Positions 8,226-16,836 of a stretch of 49,457 nucleotides of DNA are shown one piece after another (within the stretch, counting starts at the first letter, position 1; each line of letters begins with the position of its first letter). The DNA is from an uncultured Lachnospiraceae bacterium. GTDB lineage: Bacteria > Bacillota_A > Clostridia > Lachnospirales > Lachnospiraceae. The translations under genes and the position numbers were made by a program. The stretch lies in assembly GCA_905207905.1 (NCBI GenBank), contig CAJLNC010000008.1:1-49457 (forward strand), written 5' to 3'. A model generated the notes under the pieces. The model had not been told where the DNA came from. It searched no databases and saw only the letters and a list, made by a program, of their open reading frames with translations.

Positions 8226-9236
8226 TTATTTAGTAGACTGACGCAGCAAAAGCCTTGTTTTTAACTTTACTTTTTTAGCCAATCCATCACTCTTTTCTAT
8301 AGCCTGCACCATAAACTCTGCTGCCTTTGTTCCCATTTCTATGATGGGATGCTGAACAGTGCTAAGAGCGGGTGTCAGATACTGCGAAAAGAACATATTA
8401 TCAAATCCAATCACCTGCACATCTTTCGGAATCTCATACGCTAACTCTTTTAGAGCATTCATGGCTCCTAGAGCCATAAGATCATTGGCACAGATCACTG
8501 CTGAATAATTCACTCCGGCGCTCTCCAGCTCCAGTATGGCTTTGTATCCGCTCTCTACTGTATAATTTCCCGCCTTTACAAGTTCTTTATTGTATCCAAG
8601 TCCAAACTGCTCCATCGCTATTTCGTATCCGTTCAGCCGATCTAAAGCTACTCCTTTATTTGTATTTCCTCCAATGTATGCAATCCTGGTTACCCCTCTT
8701 TTTACCAAAAACTCACACGCAGTATAAACAGCCAGCTCATTATCAGTAGTTACAATGCCGCAGTTTGGTATCTGTTCCAAATAATTATCCAAAAATACAC
8801 AGGGAATATGAAATTTTTCCATTAGCCTGTGTTCATTGGATATTTGATTGCATACCGGTGCCAGAATAATTCCATCCACCTTTTTAGAAACAAAATCTCG
8901 GATCCACTTTGCCTCCATAACAGGATCAAACATGCTGTCTCCTAGCAGAAGCGAATACCCCTGTTCATTTAGTTTCAAGGCGATCGCTCTTGCCATTTCA
9001 CCGAAAAAAGGATTTGTGATGTCCGGAATAATCAGCGCTACATTTTTCGTTCTCATTCTGGTAGCCATAACGGGAAGGTTTGCATCTGCATCATAGTTTA
9101 ATTCTTGTATCAGCTGCTCCACTCTTCTTCGCGTCTGTTCCCCTACTCCCTCTTTACCGTTCAGCACTCTGGAAACTGTTGCCTTAGAAACTCCTGCTAG
9201 TCTTGCTATCTCTTCCATTGTGACTCTTCCGGACAT
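8226..9236 (-). CDS. LacI-family transcriptional regulator
   Basis: 336 aa. The N-terminal helix-turn-helix and hinge (MEEIARLAGVSKATVSRVLN, about residues 7-26) is the LacI signature. The rest is a periplasmic-binding-protein-like effector domain (VALIIPDITNPFFGEMARAI through VIGFDNMFFSQYLTPALSTV). It is the second gene of the operon, so it is probably autoregulated. The likely operators are the related palindromes at 10184-10204 and 10320-10340. GGAGG lies 6 bases before the ATG. The effector is presumably the transported sugar or a derivative. Confidence 0.95.
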   Translation of the reverse strand: MSGRVTMEEIARLAGVSKATVSRVLNGKEGVGEQTRRRVEQLIQELNYDADANLPVMATRMRTKNVALIIPDITNPFFGEMARAIALKLNEQGYSLLLGDSMFDPVMEAKWIRDFVSKKVDGIILAPVCNQISNEHRLMEKFHIPCVFLDNYLEQIPNCGIVTTDNELAVYTACEFLVKRGVTRIAYIGGNTNKGVALDRLNGYEIAMEQFGLGYNKELVKAGNYTVESGYKAILELESAGVNYSAVICANDLMALGAMNALKELAYEIPKDVQVIGFDNMFFSQYLTPALSTVQHPIIEMGTKAAEFMVQAIEKSDGLAKKVKLKTRLLLRQSTK

Positions 9237-9268
9237 TCACATCCTCCTGTTCGTTTTAAAGTTTCATT

Positions 9269-10108
9269 TTATAACCCTAATACATTATGCAGATAGTCCC
9301 GGCTAATCTGTGCAGACCGATAGTTGCAGACAGGCTGATAGTCCAGCTCCACGCAGAGAATATCATCGTACCCTGCTTTTTTTAATTCTCTCACAACTGC
9401 CCTGAAATCAATGCAACCACAACCCAGAGGGCGAAAACGCTTCATGGGCCATTCCGGGTTCAAACTGCTGTCAGAATCAATATCCTTCAGATGCATATAG
9501 CCAATCCGCGAACCGTATTCCCGAATAAGATCCGGCGCGTTAATCCCTGCCAAAGTAGTATGAGCTGTGTCCATACAGAGGAATACATATTCCGGATCTG
9601 TATTTGCCATGTAAAGATCAATTTCTTCTTTCTTAAATACTGCTGTGTTAGCATGCGGATGCATACAGGCTTTTACACCATATTCTTTGCATAACTTGCC
9701 GATCTTATTAGAAAGCTTTGCATAGCTTAAAATAGTTTCCCCATTTAAAGGACGGATAAAGGGCGTATCTTTCCACATCACTCCCTGCATATTCATGTAG
9801 TGCGCATCTACTTCTTTCATAAACTTCAGATATTTCTTAGCCTCTTCATAATCCTTTTCTGGATCATCGCTAAAATAGAAATATAAGTTTTCAAACTTCA
9901 GATTATATTTTTTTACAACCTCCTTAAAACCCTCAATATCGTCTGCGTAATAATCTGCAATCCAATTAAAATTTTCTACAGTTTCATATCCAAGGTCTGA
10001 CACTTCTCTGAGAAACTGCTCAAAATTCTCTTTATGGCGCTCATTAATCGGATTCCAGTCGTCCCGTTCATTTGAAATCCAAGTCCAGCCAGTATATCCT
10101 ACTCTCAT
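9269..10108 (-). CDS. Sugar phosphate isomerase/epimerase family TIM barrel
   Basis: 279 aa, xylose-isomerase-like TIM barrel of the AP endonuclease family 2 group (PF01261), which includes IolE, hydroxypyruvate isomerase, ketose epimerases and 3-keto-glycoside lyases. Motifs seen: VENFNWIADYY early; HPHANTAVF; VFLCMDTAHTTLAG (metal-binding Asp/His region); YMHLKDID; and the late ILCVELDY glutamate. It is the first gene of the operon, preceded by AGGAAGG and the operator/promoter region. It may epimerise a ketose or act on a 3-keto sugar made with the ThuA/MDR enzymes. The reaction cannot be fixed from the sequence. Confidence 0.85.
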   Translation of the reverse strand: MRVGYTGWTWISNERDDWNPINERHKENFEQFLREVSDLGYETVENFNWIADYYADDIEGFKEVVKKYNLKFENLYFYFSDDPEKDYEEAKKYLKFMKEVDAHYMNMQGVMWKDTPFIRPLNGETILSYAKLSNKIGKLCKEYGVKACMHPHANTAVFKKEEIDLYMANTDPEYVFLCMDTAHTTLAGINAPDLIREYGSRIGYMHLKDIDSDSSLNPEWPMKRFRPLGCGCIDFRAVVRELKKAGYDDILCVELDYQPVCNYRSAQISRDYLHNVLGL

Positions 10109-10176
10109 ATTTCATCCTTCCTTTCCCTTCTTGTCTTAAAATTTAATCTGAAGTTTCGCTTTGTTTCTTATCTCAA

Positions 10177-10205
10177 ATCCTAAATGAGTAACATTGTTTC
10201 GTAAA
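10177..10205 (-). promoter_or_regulatory. Candidate promoter of the sugar operon
   Basis: On the minus strand TTTACG (10205-10200) and TAGGAT (10182-10177) are separated by 17 bases and precede the first gene by about 70 bases. Both boxes match the consensus at only four of six positions. The downstream LacI operator covers the spacer, which would allow direct repression. An alternative -35 is TTGAAA at 10219-10214 with a poorer -10. Confidence 0.45.
10184..10204 (-). promoter_or_regulatory. LacI-type operator O2 (imperfect)
   Basis: On the minus strand it shares 15 identical consecutive bases (TTACGAAACAATGTT) with the perfect operator O1 at 10320-10340, while the other arm has decayed. It is centred at 10194, inside the candidate promoter spacer. 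A weaker related half-site lies at 10159-10170. Assignment to the LacI protein encoded in this operon is inference from position. Confidence 0.7.
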
Positions 10206-10319
10206 TTGTGCATTTTCAATAATTTTGTTTTTCATTTTCCACATTTTTCCATCATAAAATCATCTTCTATTAGAAATTTATTAATTAAAAATATGTTTAA
10301 AAGCAGTTTTGATCTACTG

Positions 10320-10340
10320 TTACGAAACATTGTTTCGTAA
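10320..10340 (-). promoter_or_regulatory. LacI-type operator O1 (perfect palindrome)
   Basis: Perfect inverted repeat of 10-bp arms, TTACGAAACA and TGTTTCGTAA, around one central base. It is centred at 10330, 136 bp from O2, close to 13 helical turns, so two bound tetramer arms could loop the promoter DNA. It lies between the operon and the terminator of the upstream galT unit. Confidence 0.8.
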
Positions 10341-10350
10341 TTGCTGCACA

Positions 10351-10391
10351 CAAAAAGAGCTAAGAATCTCTCAAATTCTCAGCTCTTTTTG
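10351..10391 (-). terminator. Intrinsic terminator after galT
   Basis: A hairpin with GCAAAAAGAGCT / AGCTCTTTTTG arms and a largely paired inner stem (GAGAAT / ATTCTT). It ends in a T-run on either strand, so it could work in both directions. It lies about 115 bp beyond the galT stop codon and separates the galT unit from the LacI-controlled operon. Confidence 0.8.
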
Positions 10392-10441
10392 CATTCTTAC
10401 TTTATCTATTTTTTATTTTCTCTCCTATATTTCCAACCCCA

Positions 10442-10482
10442 GCATCCGTTTACAAAATCGTAGCGTTCTTTGTACACGAATG
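10442..10482. repeat. Family E palindrome, copy 2 (short)
   Basis: GCATCCGTTTACAAA at the left pairs imperfectly with TTTGTACACGAATGT at the right around a 12-base centre. The termini match the family E consensus but the middle is missing, as in the copy at 263-305. It lies 24 bp past the galT stop codon. Confidence 0.65.
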
Positions 10483-10505
10483 TTGAGGATCGGGATATTG
10501 CTGTC

Positions 10506-12029
10506 TTACAAGCTCTCCACAAACCGCAAAAACGCCGCCTTGCCCTCCGGAGTCCGCTTATAAACCCCTGCGTGCTCCAGCACCTTGGCAAATACCAGGC
10601 CGATCTCATCCTGAAGGATCTTTTCTACATTCTCCTCTGTGATGGAAGGATACTTCTGTTTGATCTCATCCACCCAGTCTGCATGTTTCTCCAGAACCTC
10701 ATCCTTCCGGATGTCTCTGCCTTCCAGAATGGCAGCCTTCAGGCCTTCCACCTCATCCTTCAGCCGGGCAGGCAAAACTGCCAGTCCCATAACCTCAATC
10801 AAGCCAATATTTTCCTTTTTGATGTGATGCAGCTCTGCATGCGGATGATAAACCCCTAAGGGATGCTCCTTCGTAGTAATGTTATTGCGCAGCACCAGAT
10901 CCATCTCAAAATTCTCTCCCCGTTTTCTGGCAATGGGAGTAATGGTGTTGTGGGGTTCTCCCTCTGTCTCTGCGTAAATGAAGGCCGCCTCATCGGTATA
11001 GCCTCTCCAGGCCAGAAGAATCTTGTCTGCCAGATCAATGAGACGATCTGTATCCGGACTGCTGATGCGGATCACAGACATAGGCCATTTTACAATACCC
11101 GCCTTTACATCCTCAAAACCGGGAATGGTGAGTTCTGTCTCCACCGGCGCCTTGGCCATAGCAAACTCATAGTGGCCTCCCTGAAAATGATCATGGGTCA
11201 GAATAGAACCTCCCACGATAGGCAGGTCTGCATTGGATCCCACAAAATAGTGGGGGAACTGCCGCACAAAATCAAGAAGCTTACCAAAGGTAGCCCGCTC
11301 GATCTTCATAGGCACATGCTGACTGTTAAACACAATGCAGTGCTCATTATAGTACACATAGGGAGAATACTGGAAAAACCAGTTGCTGTTATTGATGGTC
11401 ACAGGAATGATCCTGTGGTTTTCTCTGGCCGGATGATTTAAGCGGCCTGCATACCCTTCATTTTCCGGGCACAGAAGACACTTGGGATAGGAAGTCTGTT
11501 TTGCCAGCTTGGCTGCGGCAATAGCCTTTGGATCCTTCTCCGGCTTGGACAGATTAATGGTAATATCCAGCTCACCGTACTCGGTAGGCGCGATCCACTT
11601 CCGGTCTTTCACGATCCGATAGCGGCGGATATAATCCGTATCCTGGCTGAATTTGTAATAGTAATCAGTAGCTTCCTCCGGGCTCTTGGCATACAGATCA
11701 TAAAATTTCCGGATCATATTGGAGGGACGGTCCACCAGCGCTCCCATCAGCTTGGTATCAAACAGATCCCGGTATCCCACAGTATTCTCTTCCAGCAAAC
11801 CTGCCTCATAGCCGTAATCACACAGCTGACCTAAAATCGTCTCCAGTTCTCCCACAATGCTCTGATCTGCGGGATCAAACTTCATGATCGCTGCTTCTGC
11901 CTCTTCCTCCAGAGAATCAATTTTCAACATCTCCAGCAAACGGTTGGCAGTATACAGTCTGTCTGCCTCCTCAATCAATCCTGTTGCCAGTCCGTACTGA
12001 ACCAGCTTTGCAATCGCTTCCTGTACCAT
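10506..12029 (-). CDS. galT: UDP-glucose--hexose-1-phosphate uridylyltransferase, class II (Firmicutes type)
   Basis: 507 aa, the length of the class II GalT family (PF01087-like N-terminal plus GalT_C), much longer than the E. coli enzyme. Motifs seen: CLLCPENEGYAGR (metal/nucleotide region), ILTHDHFQGGHYEFAM, and GVYHPHAELHHIKKENIGLIE containing the HPH nucleophile region. It transfers UMP between UDP-glucose and galactose-1-phosphate in the Leloir pathway. The frame is open 48 codons further upstream, but AAAGGAGAT lies just before the ATG at 12029 and the protein family begins there. It follows the ribokinase-like gene by about 145 bp and is probably in the same unit. No galK or galE is present in the window. 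Confidence 0.95.
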   Translation of the reverse strand: MVQEAIAKLVQYGLATGLIEEADRLYTANRLLEMLKIDSLEEEAEAAIMKFDPADQSIVGELETILGQLCDYGYEAGLLEENTVGYRDLFDTKLMGALVDRPSNMIRKFYDLYAKSPEEATDYYYKFSQDTDYIRRYRIVKDRKWIAPTEYGELDITINLSKPEKDPKAIAAAKLAKQTSYPKCLLCPENEGYAGRLNHPARENHRIIPVTINNSNWFFQYSPYVYYNEHCIVFNSQHVPMKIERATFGKLLDFVRQFPHYFVGSNADLPIVGGSILTHDHFQGGHYEFAMAKAPVETELTIPGFEDVKAGIVKWPMSVIRISSPDTDRLIDLADKILLAWRGYTDEAAFIYAETEGEPHNTITPIARKRGENFEMDLVLRNNITTKEHPLGVYHPHAELHHIKKENIGLIEVMGLAVLPARLKDEVEGLKAAILEGRDIRKDEVLEKHADWVDEIKQKYPSITEENVEKILQDEIGLVFAKVLEHAGVYKRTPEGKAAFLRFVESL

Positions 12030-12174
12030 AATATCTCCTTTACTATTTCTTTTTAGGGCGGAAGGCTTCCCTATGATCTGCCATCCGTTCCCTGCGCTCG
12101 TCTTTTGTGCCACTCCATTTTCTGGACTGTTTTCTGGTTTGTTTTCTGAAATGCTCCTTACTTCATCCCCCAAG

Positions 12175-13065
12175 TCACTTCTTGGCCAGCCCCTGCTTTA
12201 CTTCCTCCATAGTAGGAATGGAAGGCGCTGCTCCCGGACGGGAAACAGCAATGGAAGAGGCTTTGGCTGCAGTCCGCAGCGCCTCTGCCACAGAAGCCCC
12301 TTCGATCACAGAAGCAATAAAAAATCCCGTGAAGGTATCTCCCGCTGCAGTGGTATCTACCGCTTTTACCTTGAAAATATCCTGAAATACCTTTTCTTTT
12401 CCATCATAGTAAACTGCTCCATCGCTTCCCAGTGTAAGCACAAAACGGGCCGCCGGGAACTGTTCTGCCAGATGGGTCAAAATCTCATCCTTATCAGAAT
12501 ACCCGGTAAACTGCTCTCCTTCAATCTCGTTCAGCATAAAAAGGTAGATCTTACTCAGATCGCAGGCTTTCAGCTTATCATCAAAGGGTGAGGGATTCAG
12601 CACAATCTTCATTCCCCGCTCATAAGCCTGATCAATGATATAATCCAGCTGATTCACTTCGTTCTGCAAAATCAGAAAATCATCCTTTTCAAAATTCGCC
12701 AGCACCTCATCCACATATTCTTTTTTGATCATCTGATTGGTTCCGCCATAGAGAATGATGCAGTTCTGTCCATTGGCATCCACCTGAATAATGGTGTGGC
12801 CTCCCTTGGCATCCAGCTTCCGGACGTAGGTAACATCCACCCCGTTCTCCTTACAGGTATCCAGAAGAATATCTCCATCCTCTCCGATCTGTCCTGCATG
12901 ATACACCGGCGCTCCTGCCTTTGCCAGAGCAATGGACTGATTCAATCCTTTTCCGCCGCTGAATACCTCCATCTTAGAAGAGGAAATCGTCTCCCCTCCC
13001 TGTACAATATGTTCCACCGAATACACATAGTCTACATTTAAAGACCCAAAATTTAATACCTTCAT
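12175..13065 (-). CDS. rbsK: Ribokinase-like PfkB-family sugar kinase
   Basis: 296 aa, typical ribokinase length. The N-terminal SLNVDYVYSVEHIVQGGETI and FSGGKGLNQSIALAKAGA correspond to the substrate-binding PfkB motif 1. The C-terminal AVDTTAAGDTFTGFFIA carries the catalytic Asp and anion hole (PfkB motif 2). It phosphorylates ribose or a similar sugar at O5 using ATP. AAAGGAG is 8 bases before the ATG. A TTGTGC-17-TAGAAT promoter lies just upstream and galT follows. Pairing a ribokinase-like kinase with GalT is unusual, so the real substrate may be another sugar; the gene symbol is given on family resemblance. Confidence 0.85.
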   Translation of the reverse strand: MKVLNFGSLNVDYVYSVEHIVQGGETISSSKMEVFSGGKGLNQSIALAKAGAPVYHAGQIGEDGDILLDTCKENGVDVTYVRKLDAKGGHTIIQVDANGQNCIILYGGTNQMIKKEYVDEVLANFEKDDFLILQNEVNQLDYIIDQAYERGMKIVLNPSPFDDKLKACDLSKIYLFMLNEIEGEQFTGYSDKDEILTHLAEQFPAARFVLTLGSDGAVYYDGKEKVFQDIFKVKAVDTTAAGDTFTGFFIASVIEGASVAEALRTAAKASSIAVSRPGAAPSIPTMEEVKQGLAKK

Positions 13066-13093
13066 CCCCTTGCTCCTTTATATCGTTTTTTCT

Positions 13094-13122
13094 ATTCTAT
13101 CACCAATAATCATCCTGCACAA
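13094..13122 (-). promoter_or_regulatory. Promoter of the rbsK-galT unit
   Basis: On the minus strand TTGTGC (13122-13117), a 17-base spacer and TAGAAT (13099-13094) end about 29 bases before the kinase start codon. Each box has four or five consensus bases. Confidence 0.55.
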
Positions 13123-13386
13123 GACAGCTCCCTATTTTTCTTTTTTGTGAAGCGCAAAAGCAACTTCCATCTTTTCTTTTTCCATTTTCTCTGTCTGTAC
13201 TCCGCCTCTGTACAGGTTTTTCTATGAGCCAACTCTTCTGCGCTGATGGGACTGCCTTCCTGTAGCTGTTTTTGGACTGTTCCTTGGTTCTCTTTCCGCT
13301 CTTCTTCAGCTGCTTTTTATTTTCCTTTCAACTGTCTTTTTATCCACTTTCTCCTCATACTCTCATAGACTTTTTACCAAACCTTT
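13123..13386. other. Non-coding stretch between divergent units
   Basis: Pyrimidine-rich AT-rich sequence on the plus strand, between the kinase promoter and the promoter of the DUF402 gene. I see no gene, strong hairpin or repeat here. A 75-codon frame at 13272 runs into the DUF402 gene out of frame and has no ribosome binding site. Confidence 0.4.
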
Positions 13387-13394
13387 GCTATAAT
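13387..13394 (+). promoter_or_regulatory. Extended -10 promoter of the DUF402 gene
   Basis: TGCTATAAT: a perfect TATAAT at 13389-13394 with the TG extension. No good -35 box is visible, which is acceptable for extended -10 promoters. It lies about 60 bp before the ATG. Confidence 0.6.
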
Positions 13395-13455
13395 CATACC
13401 AATACTTTACGAAAGGCAGGCTGCTGCTTCTCCCCATCACAAAGGAGGGCTTCCC

Positions 13456-13935
13456 ATGGAGGATTTAAAACTGTACCGCAAGCGTCTTATTCCCAATGAG
13501 TGTGTATTTCTGAAAGATGATATCATCCTGCACCAGGATCCGGAGGTGATCATTACCAAATGGAACACCCTCCATCCCAAAAAAACTCTGCATCATGGCT
13601 ATTCCTGCTACTTTCTTGAAAGAGGCTTCAAAGTAAGCAAATTTTATGACCATGATAATCAGCTCATCAGCTGGTACTGCGACATTATCTCCCACACCTA
13701 TGATGCGGAAACAAATACTTATGTATTTACCGATCTTCTGGCAGATGTGATCATCTATCCCGACGGCTTTGTAAGGGTGGTAGACTTAGATGAGATGGCC
13801 GACGCTCTTAGAGACCGCCTGATCAGCTCAGAAGAACTTCAGACTGCCCTGCGGCATCTGGATAAACTGCTTTCCCTGATCTACAAAGGCGCCTTTCCAA
13901 AACTGCAAAAATATATTGAAGATTATGAGACATAA
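13456..13935 (+). CDS. DUF402 domain protein
   Basis: 159 aa, the size of single-domain DUF402 proteins (PF04167). The core HGYSCYFLERGFKVSKFYD, LISWYCDIISHTY, and LADVIIYPDGFVRVVDLDEM matches the family, whose acidic and aromatic residues bind a divalent metal. Some relatives are nucleoside di/triphosphate phosphatases; others are RNA-associated. It is monocistronic: its own extended -10 promoter, AAGGAGG before the ATG, and a large hairpin terminator 5 bp after the stop codon. Confidence 0.85.
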   Translation: MEDLKLYRKRLIPNECVFLKDDIILHQDPEVIITKWNTLHPKKTLHHGYSCYFLERGFKVSKFYDHDNQLISWYCDIISHTYDAETNTYVFTDLLADVIIYPDGFVRVVDLDEMADALRDRLISSEELQTALRHLDKLLSLIYKGAFPKLQKYIEDYET

Positions 13936-13940
13936 AACAG

Positions 13941-14063
13941 AACGCTGCTGCAAATACGAATCCCGGTAGATTTTCGGAGACTCCTCCCCGGAAAACCAAG
14001 AGGTTTTCCGATTGAGAACCGCCGAAAAAATATCACCGACTGTATTTTACAGCAGCGCTTTTT
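13941..14063 (+). terminator. Family D long hairpin / terminator after the DUF402 gene
   Basis: Outer arms AACGCTGCTGCAAATAC (13941-13957) and GTATTTTACAGCAGCGC (14042-14058) pair and are followed by TTTTT. Inside lies a second hairpin with GGAAAACC / GGTTTTCC arms. The outer arms match those of the hairpin at 34952-35024 although the interiors are unrelated, so both are treated as copies of a dispersed element used as terminators. Confidence 0.75.
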
Positions 14064-14129
14064 ATAAGATCAGTACCTGTTAGGTCTTGGCATACAAATG
14101 CAGACGTTTTATGTCTCTTTTATTTTCCT

Positions 14130-15179
14130 TTACTCCGCGCAGTATCCTACCAAAACCCGCCAGGTATTTTTCACTCCGTCCCGGTGGCTTCTCTCATAAC
14201 CATGGGAGGCATAAACTCCGGCGCCGATCAGACCGTGGCGGATATCATATCCTGCCCGGAGTGTGGCTTCCACATCGGAGCCGTAGTAAGGATACACATC
14301 CACCGCATAATCTGCTTCCATATTTTTTGCCGCCTGGATCAGTCCGGTAACTACCTGGTAATCGTAGGGACCGCCGCTGTCTTTTGCACAGATGGACACC
14401 TGATGCTCTCTGCACTGAAGACCGTCTCCCACGCAGCCCATATCCACAGAGATGGCTTCTGTCACGCCATCCGGCACAGAAGCGGAACCGCCGTGCCCCA
14501 CTTCCTCATACACCGTCACATGTACGTACACAGCCCGATCCTGACAGATATTTTCTTCCTGAAGATATTTTGCAAAGCCAAGGAGAATACCAACGCTTAA
14601 CTTATCATCCAGAAAACGGCTCTTAATATATCCTTTCTCCGTAATCCTGGTTCTCGGATCAAAGCAGACAAAGTCTCCCGGACAGATGCCTAACTTCTCT
14701 GTATCCTCCTTTGATTCTACCCGCTCATCCAGCACCAGTTCCATGGTATCGTAGCTTCGCTCTGTTTTGCTGTACTCCCCGTTCACATGAACGGAAGCAT
14801 TATTCATCTGGAAGGTTCCCTCATATACCCCGTCAAACCGGGTCATAACCCGGCAGTTTTCTGCCTCTGCATTATTGGCATTCATGCCCCCGATATTCGT
14901 GAGCCGCAGATTTCCATTGGACTTGATCTCCGCAACCATAGCTCCCAGCGTATCCACATGGGCCTCCAGAAGAATGGCATTGGCTGTGTCAATGCCTCCC
15001 AGGCTTACCAGCACGCCTCCTTTTTTTGTCAGCTCCGGCTGATACCCAAGGGAAATAAATTCATTTTTCACAAATTCCGCAGCATCTTCTGTGTAGCCAC
15101 TGGGACTGTCCACTGATAGCAGCCGGGATGTCACATCTAAAATGTAGTCAATATACTTTTCTTCATTTTCAATTTTCAT
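14130..15179 (-). CDS. M42-family metallopeptidase (glutamyl aminopeptidase/FrvX type)
   Basis: 349 aa, standard M42 length. Visible metal-site motifs: EAHVDTLGAM (His-x-Asp), the SRFLDDKLSVG segment with the bridging Asp, VTVYEEVGHGGS with the catalytic Glu pair, and SVDMGC. Such enzymes are cytosolic di-zinc aminopeptidases that form large tetrahedral shells and trim peptides. It lies 137 bp downstream of the dihydropyrimidinase gene on the same strand and may share its transcript. GAGGAG precedes the ATG. It is not the M20-type YgeY found in purine-degradation clusters. Confidence 0.9.
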   Translation of the reverse strand: MKIENEEKYIDYILDVTSRLLSVDSPSGYTEDAAEFVKNEFISLGYQPELTKKGGVLVSLGGIDTANAILLEAHVDTLGAMVAEIKSNGNLRLTNIGGMNANNAEAENCRVMTRFDGVYEGTFQMNNASVHVNGEYSKTERSYDTMELVLDERVESKEDTEKLGICPGDFVCFDPRTRITEKGYIKSRFLDDKLSVGILLGFAKYLQEENICQDRAVYVHVTVYEEVGHGGSASVPDGVTEAISVDMGCVGDGLQCREHQVSICAKDSGGPYDYQVVTGLIQAAKNMEADYAVDVYPYYGSDVEATLRAGYDIRHGLIGAGVYASHGYERSHRDGVKNTWRVLVGYCAE

Positions 15180-15316
15180 GACTTTCTCCTCGTTTTTCCC
15201 AAAAATTTCTGTTCTGAATCGGCATTTGTATCCAGAAAGCAGTACTCACATAATAGCCGTTTCCAGCTGTTATGGCCGCACTGCGCATACTGCCGGCCTC
15301 ATCTCTGCTCATTCTC

Positions 15317-16702
15317 TCAGGCCTGTTCCTTCCTTTCGTATGCCGGCAGACCTCGTTTTAAATAGTTTCCTCCCTTTTCCAGAAGGATCTGTCCATCCTG
15401 CACTGCCAGCTGTCCCCGAAGGTAAACCTGCTCAATGCTCCCCTCCAGTGCAAAGCCTTCATAGGGAGAGTAGTCCATATTGTAGTGCTGAGCTTTGGCT
15501 GTGATGACTGAAGGCTTCTTGGGATTTAACACTACAATATCCCCATCGCTGCCCGGCGCCAGAATTCCCTTTTTCGGGTACAGACCATACAGCTTTGCCG
15601 GATTCTCCGCAAGCACCTGGCACATCCGCTCCGGAGTAATGCGTTTTTCCAGCACGCCATATTGAAACAGCAGCTCTCCTCTGTTTTCCACCCCGGGCAT
15701 TCCATTGGGTATTTTAGAAAAGTCTGCTTCTCCCATTCTTTTTTGTTCCATGGTAAAGCTGCAGTGATCCGTGGCAACGGTATCGATCTGGCCCTCCTGA
15801 ATCGCATTCCACAGGTACTGCTGGTTTTCTTTTTCTCTCATGGGCGGAGAGCAGATATATTTTGCAGCCTCAAAATCCGGTTTCTCAAACACAGTCTTAT
15901 CCAACAGAAGATACTGAGGACAGGTCTCCGCATACACCGTCTGTCCTCTCTCTCTGGCCCGCTTGATCTCCTCCAAAGCCAGCTCTCCAGTCGTATGCAC
16001 CACCATAACAGGAGCCTTTGCCTGTCCGGCGATTACCATCAGCCGATGAACCGCCTCCGCCTCCAGCTCTGCCGGACGTACCTTGGGATGATTCTCCGGT
16101 CCCAGCCGTCCTTCCGCCCTGGCCTGACGGATATTTGCGTCAATAAGATCCGCATTCTCACAGTGTACCCCTGCAAAACAGCCGTATTTCTTCAGTTCCC
16201 GAATCACCTCACACAGCTGTCCGTCATCCAGCCGCATGGCCGGGTAAGTCATGTACAGTTTGAAACTGGTGATGCCCAAGTTCATCATATCCGGAATCTC
16301 TTCTTTTACCTGATCATTCCAGTCTGAAATGGCCATGTGAAAGCCATAGTCGCAGGAACAGCCTCTGGCCGCCTTTTTCTCCCAGTTTTCATAAGCTTCC
16401 TTCAGGGACTCGCCTTTATTCTGAGTGGCAAAATCAATGATCACCGTGGTTCCCCCTGCCAGAGCCGCCCTGGTTCCGGTGGCAAAATCATCCGCTGTCA
16501 CTGTACCGGATACCTCCAAATCAAAATGGGTATGACCGTCAATAAATCCGGGGAACACATACCTCCCCGTCAGATCCACCACCTCATCTGCCTCCTCCGT
16601 CAGGCTTCCCATGGCTGCGATCCGTTCCCCGTCAAGCAGAATATCCTGCTTTTTCACTCCATTTCCGTTTACTACCCATCCATTTTTCAACAGTTTTTTC
16701 AT
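15317..16702 (-). CDS. hydA: Dihydropyrimidinase / D-hydantoinase
   Basis: 461 aa, amidohydrolase superfamily, cyclic-imidase branch. The di-metal site is complete: His57 and His59 in GHTHFD, carboxylated Lys148 in TSFKLYMTYP, His180 in AGVHCEN, His236 in VVHTTGE and Asp312 in ATDHCSF. It hydrolyses cyclic ureides such as dihydrouracil or hydantoins. In enterobacteria and gut clostridia a homologue (HyuA/HydA) travels with YgeW, YgeX, SsnA, XdhA-C, YqeB and YqeC in purine or urate breakdown. Here YqeB and YqeC lie 1.4-3.3 kb away, but the other members are not in the window. GGGGG lies 5 bases before the ATG. Confidence 0.92.
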   Translation of the reverse strand: MKKLLKNGWVVNGNGVKKQDILLDGERIAAMGSLTEEADEVVDLTGRYVFPGFIDGHTHFDLEVSGTVTADDFATGTRAALAGGTTVIIDFATQNKGESLKEAYENWEKKAARGCSCDYGFHMAISDWNDQVKEEIPDMMNLGITSFKLYMTYPAMRLDDGQLCEVIRELKKYGCFAGVHCENADLIDANIRQARAEGRLGPENHPKVRPAELEAEAVHRLMVIAGQAKAPVMVVHTTGELALEEIKRARERGQTVYAETCPQYLLLDKTVFEKPDFEAAKYICSPPMREKENQQYLWNAIQEGQIDTVATDHCSFTMEQKRMGEADFSKIPNGMPGVENRGELLFQYGVLEKRITPERMCQVLAENPAKLYGLYPKKGILAPGSDGDIVVLNPKKPSVITAKAQHYNMDYSPYEGFALEGSIEQVYLRGQLAVQDGQILLEKGGNYLKRGLPAYERKEQA

Positions 16703-16836
16703 AAAAACCCCCGCTTTCTTTTTCTGTTTATGATCCTATCATGATGCTGGAGTCCATCCCCAACTATAATACACACGGCCTGTTCCGTGCTTCCACAATC
16801 TTTCCCTGGTACCATGATTGCATTGCCGTTTCTTTC

